Positions 24,078 to 37,863 are shown, counted from the stretch's first letter. The stretch is 64,000 nucleotides of DNA from Cycas panzhihuaensis (GCA_023213395.1 CM041465.1:250177741-250241740), one strand, 5' to 3'. Translations and numbers: made by a program. Notes: generated from the sequence alone by a model not told the origin.

Positions 24078-24469
24078 ACAGAAAAAAATAGCAAGTACAT
24101 ATTATCATTAAATGAATAAAAATACAGTCAAATGATATCTAAATGAGCTAAAATTTTTAGGAAGCAGAGGAGACATGTGTTTCTATATGTATACCAAATT
24201 TGTGTTGAATTGAAGTCTGTTAAGGTTAGTTACAAGCCACAACTTTTAAGAATTTCATGAAGGCCACTTGGACAACAGAAAAATAGCAGATACATATTAT
24301 CATTAAATGAATAAAAATGAAGCTAAATGAAATCCAAATAAGTTAAATTTTGAGGAAGTAGAGGGGACATGCGTTCCTATCCTTGTACCAAATTTGAGCC
24401 AAATTAGAGTCGGTTAAGATTAGTTACAAGCTGTAACTTTTTAAGAATTGCATGAAGGCCACTTGTACA
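24078..24469 (+). repeat. 196-bp tandem duplication inside the G4 LTR
   Basis: Two imperfect units start AACAGAAAAA...TACATATTATCATT at about 24078 and 24274, and end with GAAGGCCACTTG. The same pair is present in the 3' LTR (from about 29769 and 29965), so the duplication predates this insertion. Confidence 0.8.
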
Positions 24470-24542
24470 ACATGCATTATGGTGGTTAGTAGTTATACTT
24501 GCATGATTGCCACTTGTTAAACATGCAATTTTGGTTTCTTTC

Positions 24543-24550
24543 TATAAATT
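24543..24550 (+). promoter_or_regulatory. TATA box of the G4 5' LTR
   Basis: TATAAATT, matched by TATATAAAT in the 3' LTR at 30232-30240. An AATAAA polyadenylation-like signal lies 188 bp further on (24731-24736). That spacing suits the U3-R arrangement of an LTR promoter; the promoter role is inferred. Confidence 0.5.
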
Positions 24551-24918
24551 GAGCCCTATTACAGGTTGGAGAGGTGGTTCTTGGAGACTTGACTTGGGAA
24601 GCATCCTTGGAGAAGCATTTTGGAGGGTTGGATTTCCCCTTATGGTATAATTATATCATTTATTCCTTGTAATTTTACCATTCTTTTGCTAGCTAATTTC
24701 TCCACCATTAAATGGAGATTTTCATAGTTTAATAAAAGTATTACTCCTCATTCTTTTGGATCAATGTCAAGAATAAATGATTTGGTGTAGAATTTCCTTT
24801 CATGGGCTCATTGTTGTTTTGATGTTATTGAGATTTCTACACTAACTCCCAGGATCTCAAGGAGAAAAGGTTGATAATTAACTTCTTCACCAACTAAGCT
24901 TTATTTTGGGATCATATT

Positions 24919-24932
24919 TTGGTATCAGAGCC
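24919..24932 (+). promoter_or_regulatory. Primer-binding site of G4
   Basis: TTGGTATCAGAGCC begins four bases after the LTR end. It carries the complete TGGTATCAGAGCC consensus complementary to initiator-Met tRNA, the only unmutated primer site among the gypsy elements here. Confidence 0.85.
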
Positions 24933-25047
24933 TATGATCTTTGTTGTAGGGACTTGAATGGTATAAACAAGGAAAGGATACAAAGAGAAAGGTGAAGACT
25001 TTCTTGTATTGCAATCACCAAGAAGACAAAGAAAGAATCCAAGCACC

Positions 25048-25950
25048 ATGGCTAAAAAAGAAGATGGAGAAATTAGATTTGAAAAGCTTGATAAGAACAT
25101 AGAAGCCTTGATGTAAATGATGACCCAACTTCTACCTCTAGTTAAAGGAAAAGGCAAAGAGAAGGAAGTTGAAGGAGGATCTACATATGACCACAACCAT
25201 GAAGAGGAAGAGGAGGAGACCTTAAAGCACTCTTTTGAAGAAAGCAAGGGTACTTCATCGCATCAACCCTTTAAGGTGGAGGCAAAGTTAGATATTCCAA
25301 CTTATGATGGAAAGGTAAATGCTGAAAAGTTGGACCATTGGTTGGATCAACTTGAAACCTACTTCACAATTTATGCTTATAGTAATGCTCAAAAGCTTTC
25401 ATTTGCTAGGCTTAAGTTGTGTAAACATGCATTGACATGGTGGAATGCATATTTGAAGACTCATGATGTATCTTCTTTTTCATGGATGGATTTTAAGAAA
25501 ATAATAAAGAAGCAATACTACCCCATAGGTCATGAGGAAGACCAATGGGTCACTTGGCAATATTTATGCCAAGGGAGAGGTGTATGTGTCCAAGACTATA
25601 CTTCTTTATTTTTTAGGAATGGCATACTACTTGGTATTAATATGGATGAACATATCACTCTTATGAAATTCATTGGAGGATTACATGAATATATAAGGAA
25701 GGAACTAAGGCTTTTTAAGGTTCAATCCATTGGAGAAGCAAGTAGAATGGCTATGGCAATAGAAAGTACAAGCAAGAAATCTACATTCATGTCTAAAGAT
25801 TCTACTTCTACTTCTAATAAGTATGAAAAGAATCCTAAATTGCACTCATCTAAAAGGCAAGAAAGAAAGAAGAAAAGAACTAATTTTGTTAAAAGTTCTA
25901 ACTATTGTGAGCATTGTGATATTAGTGGTCATATTACAACAAAGTGTTAG
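25048..25950 (+). pseudogene. G4 gag: capsid and CCHC zinc knuckle
   Basis: Gag starts at ATG 25048 (MAKKEDGEIRFEKL). One in-frame stop, TAA at 25114, follows; it is a probable former CAA. An acidic EEEEE stretch comes next. The capsid core follows, with IPTYDGKVNAEKLDHWLDQLE at about residues 85-105, LCKHALTWWNAYLK, and FIGGLHEYIRKEL. A Ser/Thr/Lys-rich linker leads to the zinc knuckle CEHCDISGHITTKC (C-X2-C-X4-H-X4-C) at about 25908-25949, directly before a stop. This type of gag builds the particle and packages RNA. The same frame continues into protease, so the original was probably one gag-pol frame. I prefer 25048 to the downstream ATG at 25117 because the upstream codons keep the frame. 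Confidence 0.88.
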
Positions 25951-26700
25951 AAGTTGCATCCAGAGCTAAAGCCAAAGCATATCAAGGATATATAATTAAG
26001 AAAGAAGGAAAAAGGAAAAGCACTACTTTCTGAGGTGGAGATTCAAAGTGAAGGAGAAGAAGAGAAGGTTACGCTACTTACAAATTATGAAGATGATGCT
26101 ACAAGGGAGGAACTATTTCACTTGAAGCTTCAAGTAGGAAATAGTATTATTGTTGCCATTATAGATCTGGGGAGCCAAAAGAATTTGATCTCAGAAAGTT
26201 TGGTAAAGAGTATTAGGTTGGTAACTACTCCTCACCCTCACCCATATCATCTTGGTTAGATCCATAAAGATGTGGAAATGCAAATATCAAAGCAATGTAC
26301 ACTTAAATTTTCCATCACTAATGATTTTGTCGATGAAGTAATATGTGATGTAGTGCCATTAGATGTATGCCATGTTGTGCTTGGGAGTCCCTACTTGTGG
26401 GACCGAGATGCACTCTTCTATCGAAGGGAGAGAAAGTATCAGTTGATGAAGGATAATAAGGGCTTCATCATAAAGGCCATAAAGAAGCACTTGGATAAGA
26501 TAGCATTAATTTTAGCTACTCAAGCAAAAAGGATGATCAATGCATGTGGTAAATTCATCATCTTAATGGTAAGGAGAAAAGAAGAGCCAGGAGATGAAGA
26601 AGATCCTTCTACTTACACTCTTCTTATATCACCTAAACAAATGTAACAAATTAAGGAGTTAAAGACAAGGTATGATATTCTATTTCAATATGTTGATGGG
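25951..26700 (+). pseudogene. G4 protease region
   Basis: Same frame as gag, broken by stops at about 25948, 25993, 26257 and 26644. The retropepsin active site reads AIIDLGSQKNLIS (near 26160). The family has Asp-Ser/Thr-Gly there, so DLG is a changed catalytic triplet. VVLGSPYLWDRDALFYRRE (near 26370) matches the usual end of gypsy protease. The region before the reverse transcriptase start (26644-26754) reads KTRYDILFQYVDGLPL in the same frame. Confidence 0.82.
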
Positions 26701-27870
26701 CTACCACTAAAGAGAAAGATAGAGCATGAAATCACTCTTGTAGGAGATGCACCATTGCCTAATGTTGCTTTGTATAGGCACTCCATTGTAGAATATAATG
26801 AGATAAAGAGGCAAGTTGAGGAGTTGCTTAATCAAGGGGTCATAAGACCTTCATGTTTACCTTGTGGGTCACCAATTGTCTTGGTGCCTAAGAAGGATGG
26901 AGGATGGATAATATGTATAGAATTTCATGCTTTGAATAAAATTACAATTAAAAATCGCTACCCTTTGCCTTGCATAGATGATTTGCTTGATCAAATTCAG
27001 CATGCTTGTTATTTCACTAAATTGGATTTGAAAAGCAGTTATCACCAAGTTAGGGTCAAGGAGGAGGACACATGGAAGACAGCCTTCAAAACAAAGCAAG
27101 GACTCTTTGAATGGATGATTATGCCTTTCAGATTGTGTAATGCTCCTATAACATTCATGAGGCTAATGAATGAAATGTTAAGGCCTTACTTGGATAATTT
27201 TGTTGTTGTCTATCTTGATGACATTTTGATTTTTAGCAACACATGGGAGGAATATTTGTAATACATAGAAGAAGTTTTAAAGACTATGGCTAAGCATCAT
27301 TTGAAGCTTAATATGAAGAAGTGTGAATTTAGTAAGGAGAACTTGATCTTCTTAGGCTTTGTGGTTGGAGGAGGAAAGTTAAGCATCGATCCAATCAAAA
27401 CTCAAGCCATCCTCAAATGGCCTAGGCCAACAAACATCACAGAGGTGAGAAGTTTTTAAGGAGCTTGTCAATACTTGAGAAAGTTTATTCTTCATTTCTA
27501 ATAGGTTGTAGCACCTCTACATGGATTAACAAAATCTAGTAAAAAGTTTACTTGGGGTTCCAAGGAGGAAGAAGCTTTTCTTCTTTTAAAGAAGAAAATT
27601 TATGAAGTACCAGTTTTGGCAATGCCAAATTTGCAAAGGCCTTTTGAAGTAGAAGCTGATGCAAGTGGAAATGAGATGGGAGTTGTCCTTATTCAATATG
27701 GGAAGCTTATTTCTTATCATTCGGAAGTCTTCACCCCTCAAGTGAAGAACTACCCAACATATGATCAAGAAATATTCGCACTTCATCAAGCATGCAAGCA
27801 TTGGAGGTCATACTTACTCAGAAAAGAGGTTGTAGTTCATACCGATCATAAGCCTCTTTAATTTTTATAA
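26701..27870 (+). pseudogene. G4 reverse transcriptase and RNase H
   Basis: Reverse transcriptase blocks in order: YRHSIVEYNEIKRQVEELL, GVIRPSCLPCGSPIVLVPKKDGG, NRYPLPCIDDLLDQ, FTKLDLKSSYHQVRV (first catalytic Asp), MPFRLCNAPITFMRLMN, and VVVYLDDILIFS (catalytic Asp pair, about 27205-27240). The thumb and connection follow, then RNase H with EVEADASGNEMGVVL, EIFALHQACKHW and HTDHKPL (to 27861), which carry the expected Asp, Glu and Asp. In-frame stops occur at 27259, 27457 and 27500-27505. The order RT-RNase H before integrase defines Ty3/gypsy. Catalytic residues of both domains are present, so decay is by truncating stops rather than active-site loss. Confidence 0.92.
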
Positions 27871-29474
27871 ACCCAAAGTAAATTACAATAAGCAAGACAC
27901 ATGAAGTGGATGAGTTATTTATAATAATTCAATATTGTAATTAAGTACAAAAAGGGATATAATAATAAAATTATTGATATGTTATCTAGACTACCTTATT
28001 CCACTTCTTCTTCTACTTTTGTTTGTAGTTCTCTTATGAGTTTGTAGGTGGAGCCAATGCATCATGAAGAGTACAAAGACTTGTACCATGAAGATGAAGC
28101 TTTAAAGGAAGAATTAGAGAACCTAGCAAAAGGAAGACCTTCCCAGCTTGCTTGGATGGATGGTCTACTTTTTCAAAGGGAAGCAACTCTATGTTCCATC
28201 AAAAGGAGACAAGATTAAATGGCTTAGAGAAGCCCATACTTCTAAAGTAGCTGGTCACTTTGGTATAGAGAAGACTTTAGCAAACTTGAGAAGATATGTT
28301 GTATGGCCAAAAATGTAAAATGATGTAAAAAAATATGTAAAAGGATGTGTAATGTGTAATACTTCTAAGCCTTCTTCTAGAAAATTAGGATTGTATACAC
28401 TACTTCGTATTCCCACTAGACCTTGGGAAAGTATTTGCATTGATTTCTTAGGGGGACTTCCCATGACTAAGAAGGGACACGATTATCTCTTTGTTGTTGT
28501 AGACAGGTTTAGTAAAATGATATGTCCAATACCTTGTAAGAAGACAATCACAGGTACATGAGCAACTGAGTTATTCTTCGAGCATGTATGGAAGAATTTT
28601 GGCTTGCCTTCTTCCATCATTTCAGATCGGGACATTCGATTCCTTTCATCATTTTGGAAGTCACTATGGGAGATGATGGATACCAAATTGAAGAGAAGTA
28701 CAAGTTTCCATCCTCAAACAGATGGACAAACTGAAGTAGTGAACAGAACTTTGGTACATTTATTGAGGGGATACAATTCTAAGCATCCAAAGACTTGGGA
28801 TGAATCATTAGCTTTTCTACAATTTGCATTTAATAGAGCAATGCATGCATCACACTCTAAAGCACCTTTTGAAGTTTATTTGGGATACTTACCTCAAAGT
28901 CCATTTGACTTAGAGTTTTCCATGCAAGCTAAGGAAGGATCCGTTAAAGAGAAGGAGGAGCATGACAAGGCTTTAAGATACTTGGAGAAGATCCAGAGTC
29001 CACAAAGAAGTACATGATCAACTTCTAAGGATTCAACAAAAGTACAAGGAAAGACATGACAAGCATAGGCAAGAGTGTACTTTTCAAGAAGGATATTTAG
29101 TATGGTTATACTTGAGCAAGGAGAGGTTAAAAGGAGAAGGCAAGAAACTCAAACCTATAAGGTATGGACCATTCAAGATTTTGAGAAAAGTAGGTGACAA
29201 TGCTTTCCAACTTGATCTTCCACCTTATATGCAAATATATTTAGTAGTAAATGCTGAATACTTAAAAATCTTTGAGCCCTCCATGCTAGATGAGGAACAG
29301 GACCAGTTCACTTTACCTTCAATTGATGATTTGTATTTGGAAAGTGAGGAGCCTCTCAAGGAAGATTGTATCTTAGAGAGAAAATCTACCAAAACAAGAC
29401 ATAAGACACATGCATATTTCAGGATTGGAGTAGCAGGGCAATTGCCTAGTAAGGCCAAGTGGTTTAGTAGGTAA
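27871..29474 (+). pseudogene. G4 integrase and C-terminal region
   Basis: A frame change occurs between 27861 and 28352 (near 28190). The HHCC zinc-binding part reads HTSKVAGHFGIEKT...CVMC (28228-28365). The catalytic core has ICIDFLGGLP (first Asp, about 28440), SDRDIRF (second Asp, about 28625) and QTDGQTEVVNRTL (Glu, about 28735). A second frame change near 29000 leads to the terminal segment 29112-29474 with GPFKILRKVGDNAFQLDLPP, the usual post-core SH3-like region. No chromodomain is visible after it. A stop at 28559 and others interrupt the frame. Integrase assignment is secure. Confidence 0.9.
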
Positions 29475-29539
29475 CAAGGAGAACAACACTTCCCCCATCT
29501 CCAATTCTAATCCAAATAGGAGTTGGCTATTTTCCAAGG

Positions 29540-29551
29540 AAGGGGGAGCCA
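29540..29551 (+). promoter_or_regulatory. Polypurine tract of G4
   Basis: AAGGGGGAGCCA directly precedes the TGATCC start of the 3' LTR. Confidence 0.85.
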
Positions 29552-30605
29552 TGATCCAGGAGGATCTACCATATGTTTACAGGATGCGGAAAATGCTAGG
29601 CATTGGCATAACTGAAAGAGATATGGCCAAATAATATCAAAATTATATGAAATTTTGTGTAAAGGTAGAAGACACATCCCACTACATGTTTACAAAATGT
29701 GGGGTTCAGAAAATATCATTTGATTAGAGTTCAATCCTTGTTTTTCATAAATTTAATCCCACAGCTAGTAGAAAAAAATAGGAAATACATATTATCATTA
29801 AATGAATAAAACTACAATCAAATGACATCAAAATGAGTTAAAATTTTGAGGAAGTGGAGGAGACATGCATTCCTATATGTTTACCAAATTTGATCTGAAT
29901 TGGAGTCCGTTAAGGTCAGTTATAAGCTATAATTTTTAAGAATTGCATGAAGGCCACTTGGACGACAGAAAAATATCAGATACATATTATGATTAAATAA
30001 ATAAAAATGTAGTCAAATGACATCCAAATAAGCTAAAAGTTTGAGGAAGATGAGGGGGAATATTTTCCTATGTGTTTACCAAATTTGAGCCAAATTGGAG
30101 TCCGTTAAGATTAGTTGCAAGCTGTAACTTTTTAAGAATTGCATGAAGGCCACTGGGACAACATGCATTCTGGTGGTTAGTGGTTATACTTGCATGATTG
30201 CCACTTGTTAAACATGCAATTTTGGTTTCTTTATATAAATTGAGACATATTATGGGTTGGAGAGGTGGTTCTTAGGGACTTGACTTGGGAAGCATCATTG
30301 GAGAAGCATTTTGGAGGGTTGGAGTCCCCCTTATGGTATAATTGTATCATTTATTCCTTGTAATTTTACCATTCTTTTGCTAGTTGATTTCTCCACCATT
30401 AAATGGAGATTTTCATAGTTTAATAAAAGTACTACTCCTCATACCTTTGGATCAATGTCAAGAATAAATGATTTGGTGTAGAATTTCCTTTTGTGGGCTC
30501 ATTATTGTTTTGATGTTATTGAGATTTCTATACTAACTCCTAGGATCTCAAGGAGAAAAGGTTGATAATTGACTTCTTCACCAACTAAGCTCTATTTTGG
30601 GATCA
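29552..30605 (+). repeat. 3' LTR of G4
   Basis: Pairs with 23862-24914; same termini, same internal 196-bp duplication, TATA at 30232-30240 and AATAAA at 30422-30427. Confidence 0.95.
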
Positions 30606-30982
30606 ATTCATCACAACAGAGTTTGGTATTCATAAATTTTAGTCATCTGTAACATAATAACAATAATATTTAATAATAACAATATAACAAATGAAAATAT
30701 CTAATGATAGTAATACCCTCTTCGAGGTTATGAGTGTCGCCCAATTTGGCATAGCACATCCTAATGGCATAATGCCATCAATCCAGAAATTATTTAATTC
30801 TCTAAGGTGATTTATAAATGAATAAGGCTTGTTTGTTTATAGCCTTCTTTTCTCTCTCTAAAACCATCTACTAGTTATCTCTTAAAAATATCAGCTTTAT
30901 AATAAAAATATATTAAATAATTCTTCCTTAATCTTCATAAAACCTAACTTCATCAACTTCTTCTAACCTTTGGAACATAACA
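30606..30982 (-). repeat. Right LTR of E2, second part
   Basis: Continues the E2 LTR after G4. It matches 13660-14041 and 20885-21256 and ends GGAACATAACA at 30982. Beyond this point the E2 similarity stops and C1 protease begins. Confidence 0.8.
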
Positions 30983-31950
30983 AAACCTCTTATATCCCTT
31001 CTGCCTTCAATATTTTATCGTCTTCCAAAGTGATTATCTACTTAGCAATCTCTTATATGTTTGAATCCTTCAAATTTGCCTATCATATATCAAGAAGCTC
31101 TTGAATCAATGTACTAAATAGCATATTGGTTTTTGACTCATTTGTGAAGCTTTCATGAAAAGTTTCTGTCATCACTCGAGTTTGCAATGTGATCGGAAAA
31201 GTGTCCTACTTATAGTTTCTTACTTTTCTAGTTCTATTCATCACCCTTCTTCAAAATCGATTGATTAGCATACAACTTCTTATAATCTTTCTCAAAATGA
31301 CATAGTTTATTAAAATAAGAACACAACTTTGGTTGTCTTCTTCAAATAGTTTGTTGTTATGAACGATTTTACTTCTTAAGAATACATGGTTTCTTCTCTT
31401 TTAATTTTTCTCAAGATGGCTCAAAAGACTTTTTAACAAGATTATCCTTTAAAATCTTCTCATGTCGTAACAACAATATGCTTAATTTAATAAAAGAGTT
31501 TTTTTTTGATAAAAAGAAGCTCATCACAAAGTTCTCATACTTCTTTAATAGGTTTTTGAACAAAACAATGATGATGTCCTTGTTATGAACAATCTCTTTA
31601 ACATTCTCTAATTGATTCTTGATTCCCTTCACTTGTTGGGGATGGTCAATAATATAACCAACCATCCTCTTGTTGTACAACTAATTCTTTAAAATCATTA
31701 TCCTGACATCATTTTTTGTATCAATGATAGATATTATGGTCCATGCCTCCATATGTGTTTTCTCTTATTTGACATTTCTATGAAAGCATCACTAAGGGAC
31801 ACATTGATCAATGCTAAGGCAAAGTCATTTTTAGTTTCATATTTTACATTTTCATGGGTGGATGCAATAAGTTCATTTAGTTTAGCTATCTTATTTTTCA
31901 CGTATGGCTATAACTCATTCATGTGTAATAGATTGGCTATCTAGTGCTTT
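30983..31950 (-). pseudogene. C1 gag and protease, displaced part of the copia element at 10.64-13.56 kb
   Basis: The minus strand from about 31950 downwards reads a copia gag: FALALINVSLSDAFIEM near 31800, then LYNKRMVGYIIDH, NQLENVKEI, LLKKYENFVMSFF and LLLRHEKILKDNL (31411-31680). A decayed zinc knuckle with CSYFNKLCHFEKD is near 31290. The protease active site YIDSRAS (about 31090-31113) follows; the family consensus is DSGAS, and Gly to Arg is one G-to-A change. The reading then runs to 30983, and its continuation (VPIIALDGEGYYTENVMYV) is found on the other side of E2, below 13558. C9 shows the same region uninterrupted. A small frameshift lies near the junction. Confidence 0.8.
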
Positions 31951-33178
31951 TAGATATCATAGTTTTAACACTAACTAACTTGTTTATCTGAAAGCTAAAC
32001 AAATTTTCATCCAACATATTTTTTATGAAAAATTGAAAAACACACAAAAAATTAACAACAAACACAAAAATGGGTATTCATTTATTTTGTTTTAATCTTC
32101 AGAAATTACATAGAACATTCAAAAAATATGAAAATCATAATCAATATGCAGGGAGCTAAAATAAGACCATGTGTCCACTACCAAAAGATGCAAAATTGAG
32201 TTTCGATTAAAATTGTGTGTTTAGATTTTGGTCTACTTTGTATGAAAGTTTGAAAAGATTTAAACTCTTTATGTGCCCATGTGATAGGGGTTAGGATTTA
32301 CTAGCCACACTAATTGAAAAAAATTATAAAACTCAATTTAATCTAGCTCAAACATAGCAAATCAAGATTTTCTTTTTTCTACAGGTAAGTATTAAAAAAT
32401 TTGAAATGTGGTTAATCCAATTTTTTTTTTGTGCTTTCCAATTCTCTGAATCAACATGGAAAATTTTCACCATTCTTGGCATGGTGATATCTGCATGGTT
32501 TGACATCTATCGACCCTTCAACGAATGATCTTCACGTCCATCTCCCTCCTCACCTCACACAAATCTTCTGCGTTTTCTTCGTTCGTTCGTCCATCTCAAC
32601 TCCTTTGAAAGACTTGATAGATGACGAAATTTATTCATACCAATGGGGAATGCCCTCACGTCTCTGCTGGGCATTCCTTGGGTGTTGGCTTTTCTCGCAG
32701 TTATACCCTAACGGGATTTACTGCCTTTTGATGATATTTGGCCTTTATCAAATAGTGCTCCACATCTTCATTATGATTTTGAATTCAAATTTTGGCGTTC
32801 GTTTTGAAGTCTTCTTCGTTTTGGATTTACACCAATGTATGCTGCTAATAGAGATGAAAGTACCTGTCGTGATGATATTAACAGTGGGATTTAAATCTCT
32901 TATCCAATGTTTAGACGTTTATTTTCCTTTGAAATTTTGAAAAGACTGCCCACAAATCTGCTCTCTAATTTGATAAAAAAGAAATGCCCTAGTTTGGTAC
33001 CCACAACCCATAGAAGAATTCACATAACCATAGTTCCTCTTCTTCATAGAAATTTAAAATTTTACTCTCACAAAAAATACAACTAACCCACAAAAAACAT
33101 CGATATAGGGTGAACTCACCTTTAAAAATTTTATTGTTTATTTGTAGATAATGACATTATAAACTCTGACACTCTCTT
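31951..33178. other. Unassigned AT-rich region, probably partly C1 leader
   Basis: Upstream of C1 gag in minus sense, so a leader and 5' LTR are expected here. I could not find a convincing primer site or LTR pair. A + strand frame of 146 codons (32500-32940) lies in locally less AT-rich sequence and encodes a hydrophobic, Cys-containing peptide I do not recognise; it may be chance. Confidence 0.4.
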
Positions 33179-36045
<2,867 letters not shown>

Positions 36046-36056
<11 letters not shown>

Positions 36057-36100
36057 AACATATTTGGCTAAAAAAATTATACGGTTTGAAATTTGTAAAT

Positions 36101-36105
<5 letters not shown>
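36046..36105. repeat. 60-bp flank duplication, copy 1
   Basis: The sequence from TGTATATA through CATATTTGGC to TAAATCTTAT is repeated at 36141-36200 with a single mismatch. The copies are separated by a TA tract. Confidence 0.92.

Positions 36106-36140
<35 letters not shown>
36106..36140. repeat. Short TA tract between the duplicated flanks
   Basis: Pure TA sequence, evidently derived from the edge of the large array, lies between the two 60-bp copies. Confidence 0.92.
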
Positions 36141-36148
<8 letters not shown>

Positions 36149-36200
36149 CAAAACATATTTGGCTAAAAAAATTATACGGTTTGAAATTTGTAAATCTTAT
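36141..36200. repeat. 60-bp flank duplication, copy 2
   Basis: Second copy of the array edge; one difference (TATAC instead of TATAT) from copy 1. Confidence 0.92.
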
Positions 36201-37475
36201 TTCAAAATGTAAATTGGTTCTTGAACTTCAATATTCATTTGTAAATTCTTTGAATTTTAGCTCTGCACTGATATTAGGTTGAAATTTGATTATTGATCTA
36301 TGGCTCACTAGGTTTTGATATTAAATATGAGTTTACAACCATGAATGAAATAATCAAGAATTATGAATACAAATATTTTTCCGTTAAAATTTGTCAACTT
36401 TTAATTTTTTTAATTCATTAAGAATTGCTCAATGTATATATACAAGTCAATATACTTAATTATATAAACAAGATCAGTAACGATCTAATAATGATATGTA
36501 ATCACCCTAGCATGGGTTACGTACTTATTATAGAATTTTATAACTGATTAGACATGTGTCATCAATTAAATGGTGATCCTATGACGCATTAAAATTCCCA
36601 AACACCCACTAAGACTCAACTTAAGTTGTGATTTAATAAACATTAATTTTAATAGCCCTCTGATATTGTGGTATGAGCATTAACTTCAACTATTAGATCA
36701 AGCAAGGATGTCCACCAAAACTTGCAACACCTTTGTGAGAGCATTTATAGCAATGAACATGGGTGTAATTAATGTGCACACATTGAGTCCCACTACTTCC
36801 AATTTTTATAGAATTCCAATTTAACATCCTCCCATTCTACTTAAATCTTGAAATTGTATATATCTCGTGGTGACAGATATGTACTATTTTCCTCCATTAC
36901 TAACATTCTAGTTAAACTTACTTGTAAACAATCATACAATGGCCTACTAATGACATGTCCTCCTTATTAAGGTTGCAAAATTTACCCTTATGATGACTCT
37001 GTAGTTTTGGATTTAAATTTTGAAATGATGACCAGGATTGGTATATTGTCCATGCACTTTTCATTAGTGGCAAATCATGCAATAATTGTTGCATTATTAA
37101 ATTTTCTTATATTATATGAATTAGCACCTCTTGTCATGACAACATTTGTTATAATTAGATAATTTGACAGTTGAATTATTTTGCTTTGACATGACTGTAG
37201 TTGGTCAATATTATACCACATAGTATTGAAGTGCACTAATACCAACATTGCCAGGCATGTACTCGTTCATACAAACTTTTATGACTACTCGTATATATTA
37301 CTTGGACTACTATATGGTATGTTCCATACACTTTGGAGGGCCTCCTATTTGATATGTACTTTGGATTTAGCATAATTGTAGGGTTGAGCTATATATGTAG
37401 GAATTCTTATTACCAAACATAGGATATAATGTTAGGTTATTTTTCATGTTTTTTCATTTTCATAGATTTTTGTGG
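36201..37475. other. Unassigned region without recognisable genes
   Basis: I see no transposon protein domain here. A possible minus-strand LTR edge (TTTAACA followed by TCCTCCCATTC, complement of a purine tract) is at about 36823-36840, but no RNase H trace follows it convincingly. Confidence 0.35.
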
Positions 37476-37537
37476 ATATATATCTATATATCTATATATA
37501 TATATATATATATATATATCTGTGTGTGTGTGTGTGC
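37476..37537. repeat. Compound (TA)n(TG)n microsatellite
   Basis: TA steps with a few TC interruptions, followed by seven TG units, end just before the G2 LTR. Confidence 0.92.
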
Positions 37538-37542
37538 ACGTG

Positions 37543-37862
37543 TTATTACGAATCGACATCTAATGTACAAACATCTCCCTTTGGATGAATATATACCTCT
37601 CTTTATAGGCCCATTCATGAGTATTTATGGCAGGTAAGGGTTAATGCACAAAATGTGATGGGAGTAATCTTAGGTGCTACAACATTTTGGAGGAGCCCAC
37701 AAGTTGAAGAGGAATCTCATAGGAGCCTTCACATTGAAAAGCATAAACATTGACTATTATCTATTATTCTATGTACTATTTCACCATTTATTTAATATTA
37801 TTTTAGCATTTTGTGATAATTTGGCTTGTAGATATTACAAAATCCTTATGGGTTCATAATAA
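37543..37862 (+). repeat. 5' LTR of G2
   Basis: Starts TTATTACGAA and ends TTCATAATAA, an inverted terminus with one mismatch. Its first 85 bp match 40086-40170 (shared CTCTCTTTATAGGCC and CATTCATG, allowing substitutions). A primer-site-like sequence follows at 37864. The true start may be two bases earlier, at TG. Confidence 0.65.
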
Positions 37863-37863
37863 G

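Larger units (their letters stand above)
23862..24914 (+). repeat. 5' LTR of G4
   Basis: Begins TGATCCAGGAGG and ends TTTTGGGATCA. Over the first 370 bp I count about 34 differences from the 3' copy; the later part looks closer. It contains a tandem duplication with a period of 196 bp (about 24078-24469), a TATA box and an AATAAA motif. Confidence 0.95.
23862..30605 (+). mobile_element. G4: full-length Ty3/gypsy retrotransposon, 6744 bp
   Basis: LTRs of 1053 bp (23862-24914) and 1054 bp (29552-30605) bound a gag-pol interior with primer site and polypurine tract. LTR ends are TGATCC...GGGATCA, a 6-7 bp inverted terminus. Flanks are attta (23857-23861) and attca (30606-30610). The uninterrupted E2 LTRs show the original sequence with ATTCA, so the left copy has a C-to-T change. 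Domain order is gag, protease, reverse transcriptase, RNase H, integrase. This is the best-preserved element in the window, but stops and two frameshifts make it inactive. Confidence 0.95.
13559..30982 (-). mobile_element. E2: non-autonomous LTR element in LTR-interior-LTR-interior-LTR form, with two nested insertions
   Basis: Three related LTRs (13559-14041, 20811-21256, and 23773-23861 joined to 30606-30982) alternate with two related interiors (14042-14400 joined to 18583-20810; 21257-23772). Polarity is minus: reverse complements begin TGTTATGTTCC or TGTTGTGTTCC and end near CACTACA. A purine tract lies beside the middle LTR. The interiors are about 2.5 kb each and have no gag or pol domains. 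Without its guests the unit is about 6.5 kb. It interrupts C1 between protease and pre-integrase, with flanks gaacc (13554-13558) and aaacc (30983-30987). It probably arose by recombination between element copies or LTRs before or after insertion. Confidence 0.82.

Noticed and set aside
26869-29458. Minus-strand open frames within G4
   Set aside because: They are shadows of the + strand pol frame, which carries the recognised domains.
36815-36850. Minus-strand LTR and polypurine tract (TTTAACA then TCCTCCCATTC)
   Set aside because: No RNase H terminus could be read beyond it, so I list it only as a weak possibility.
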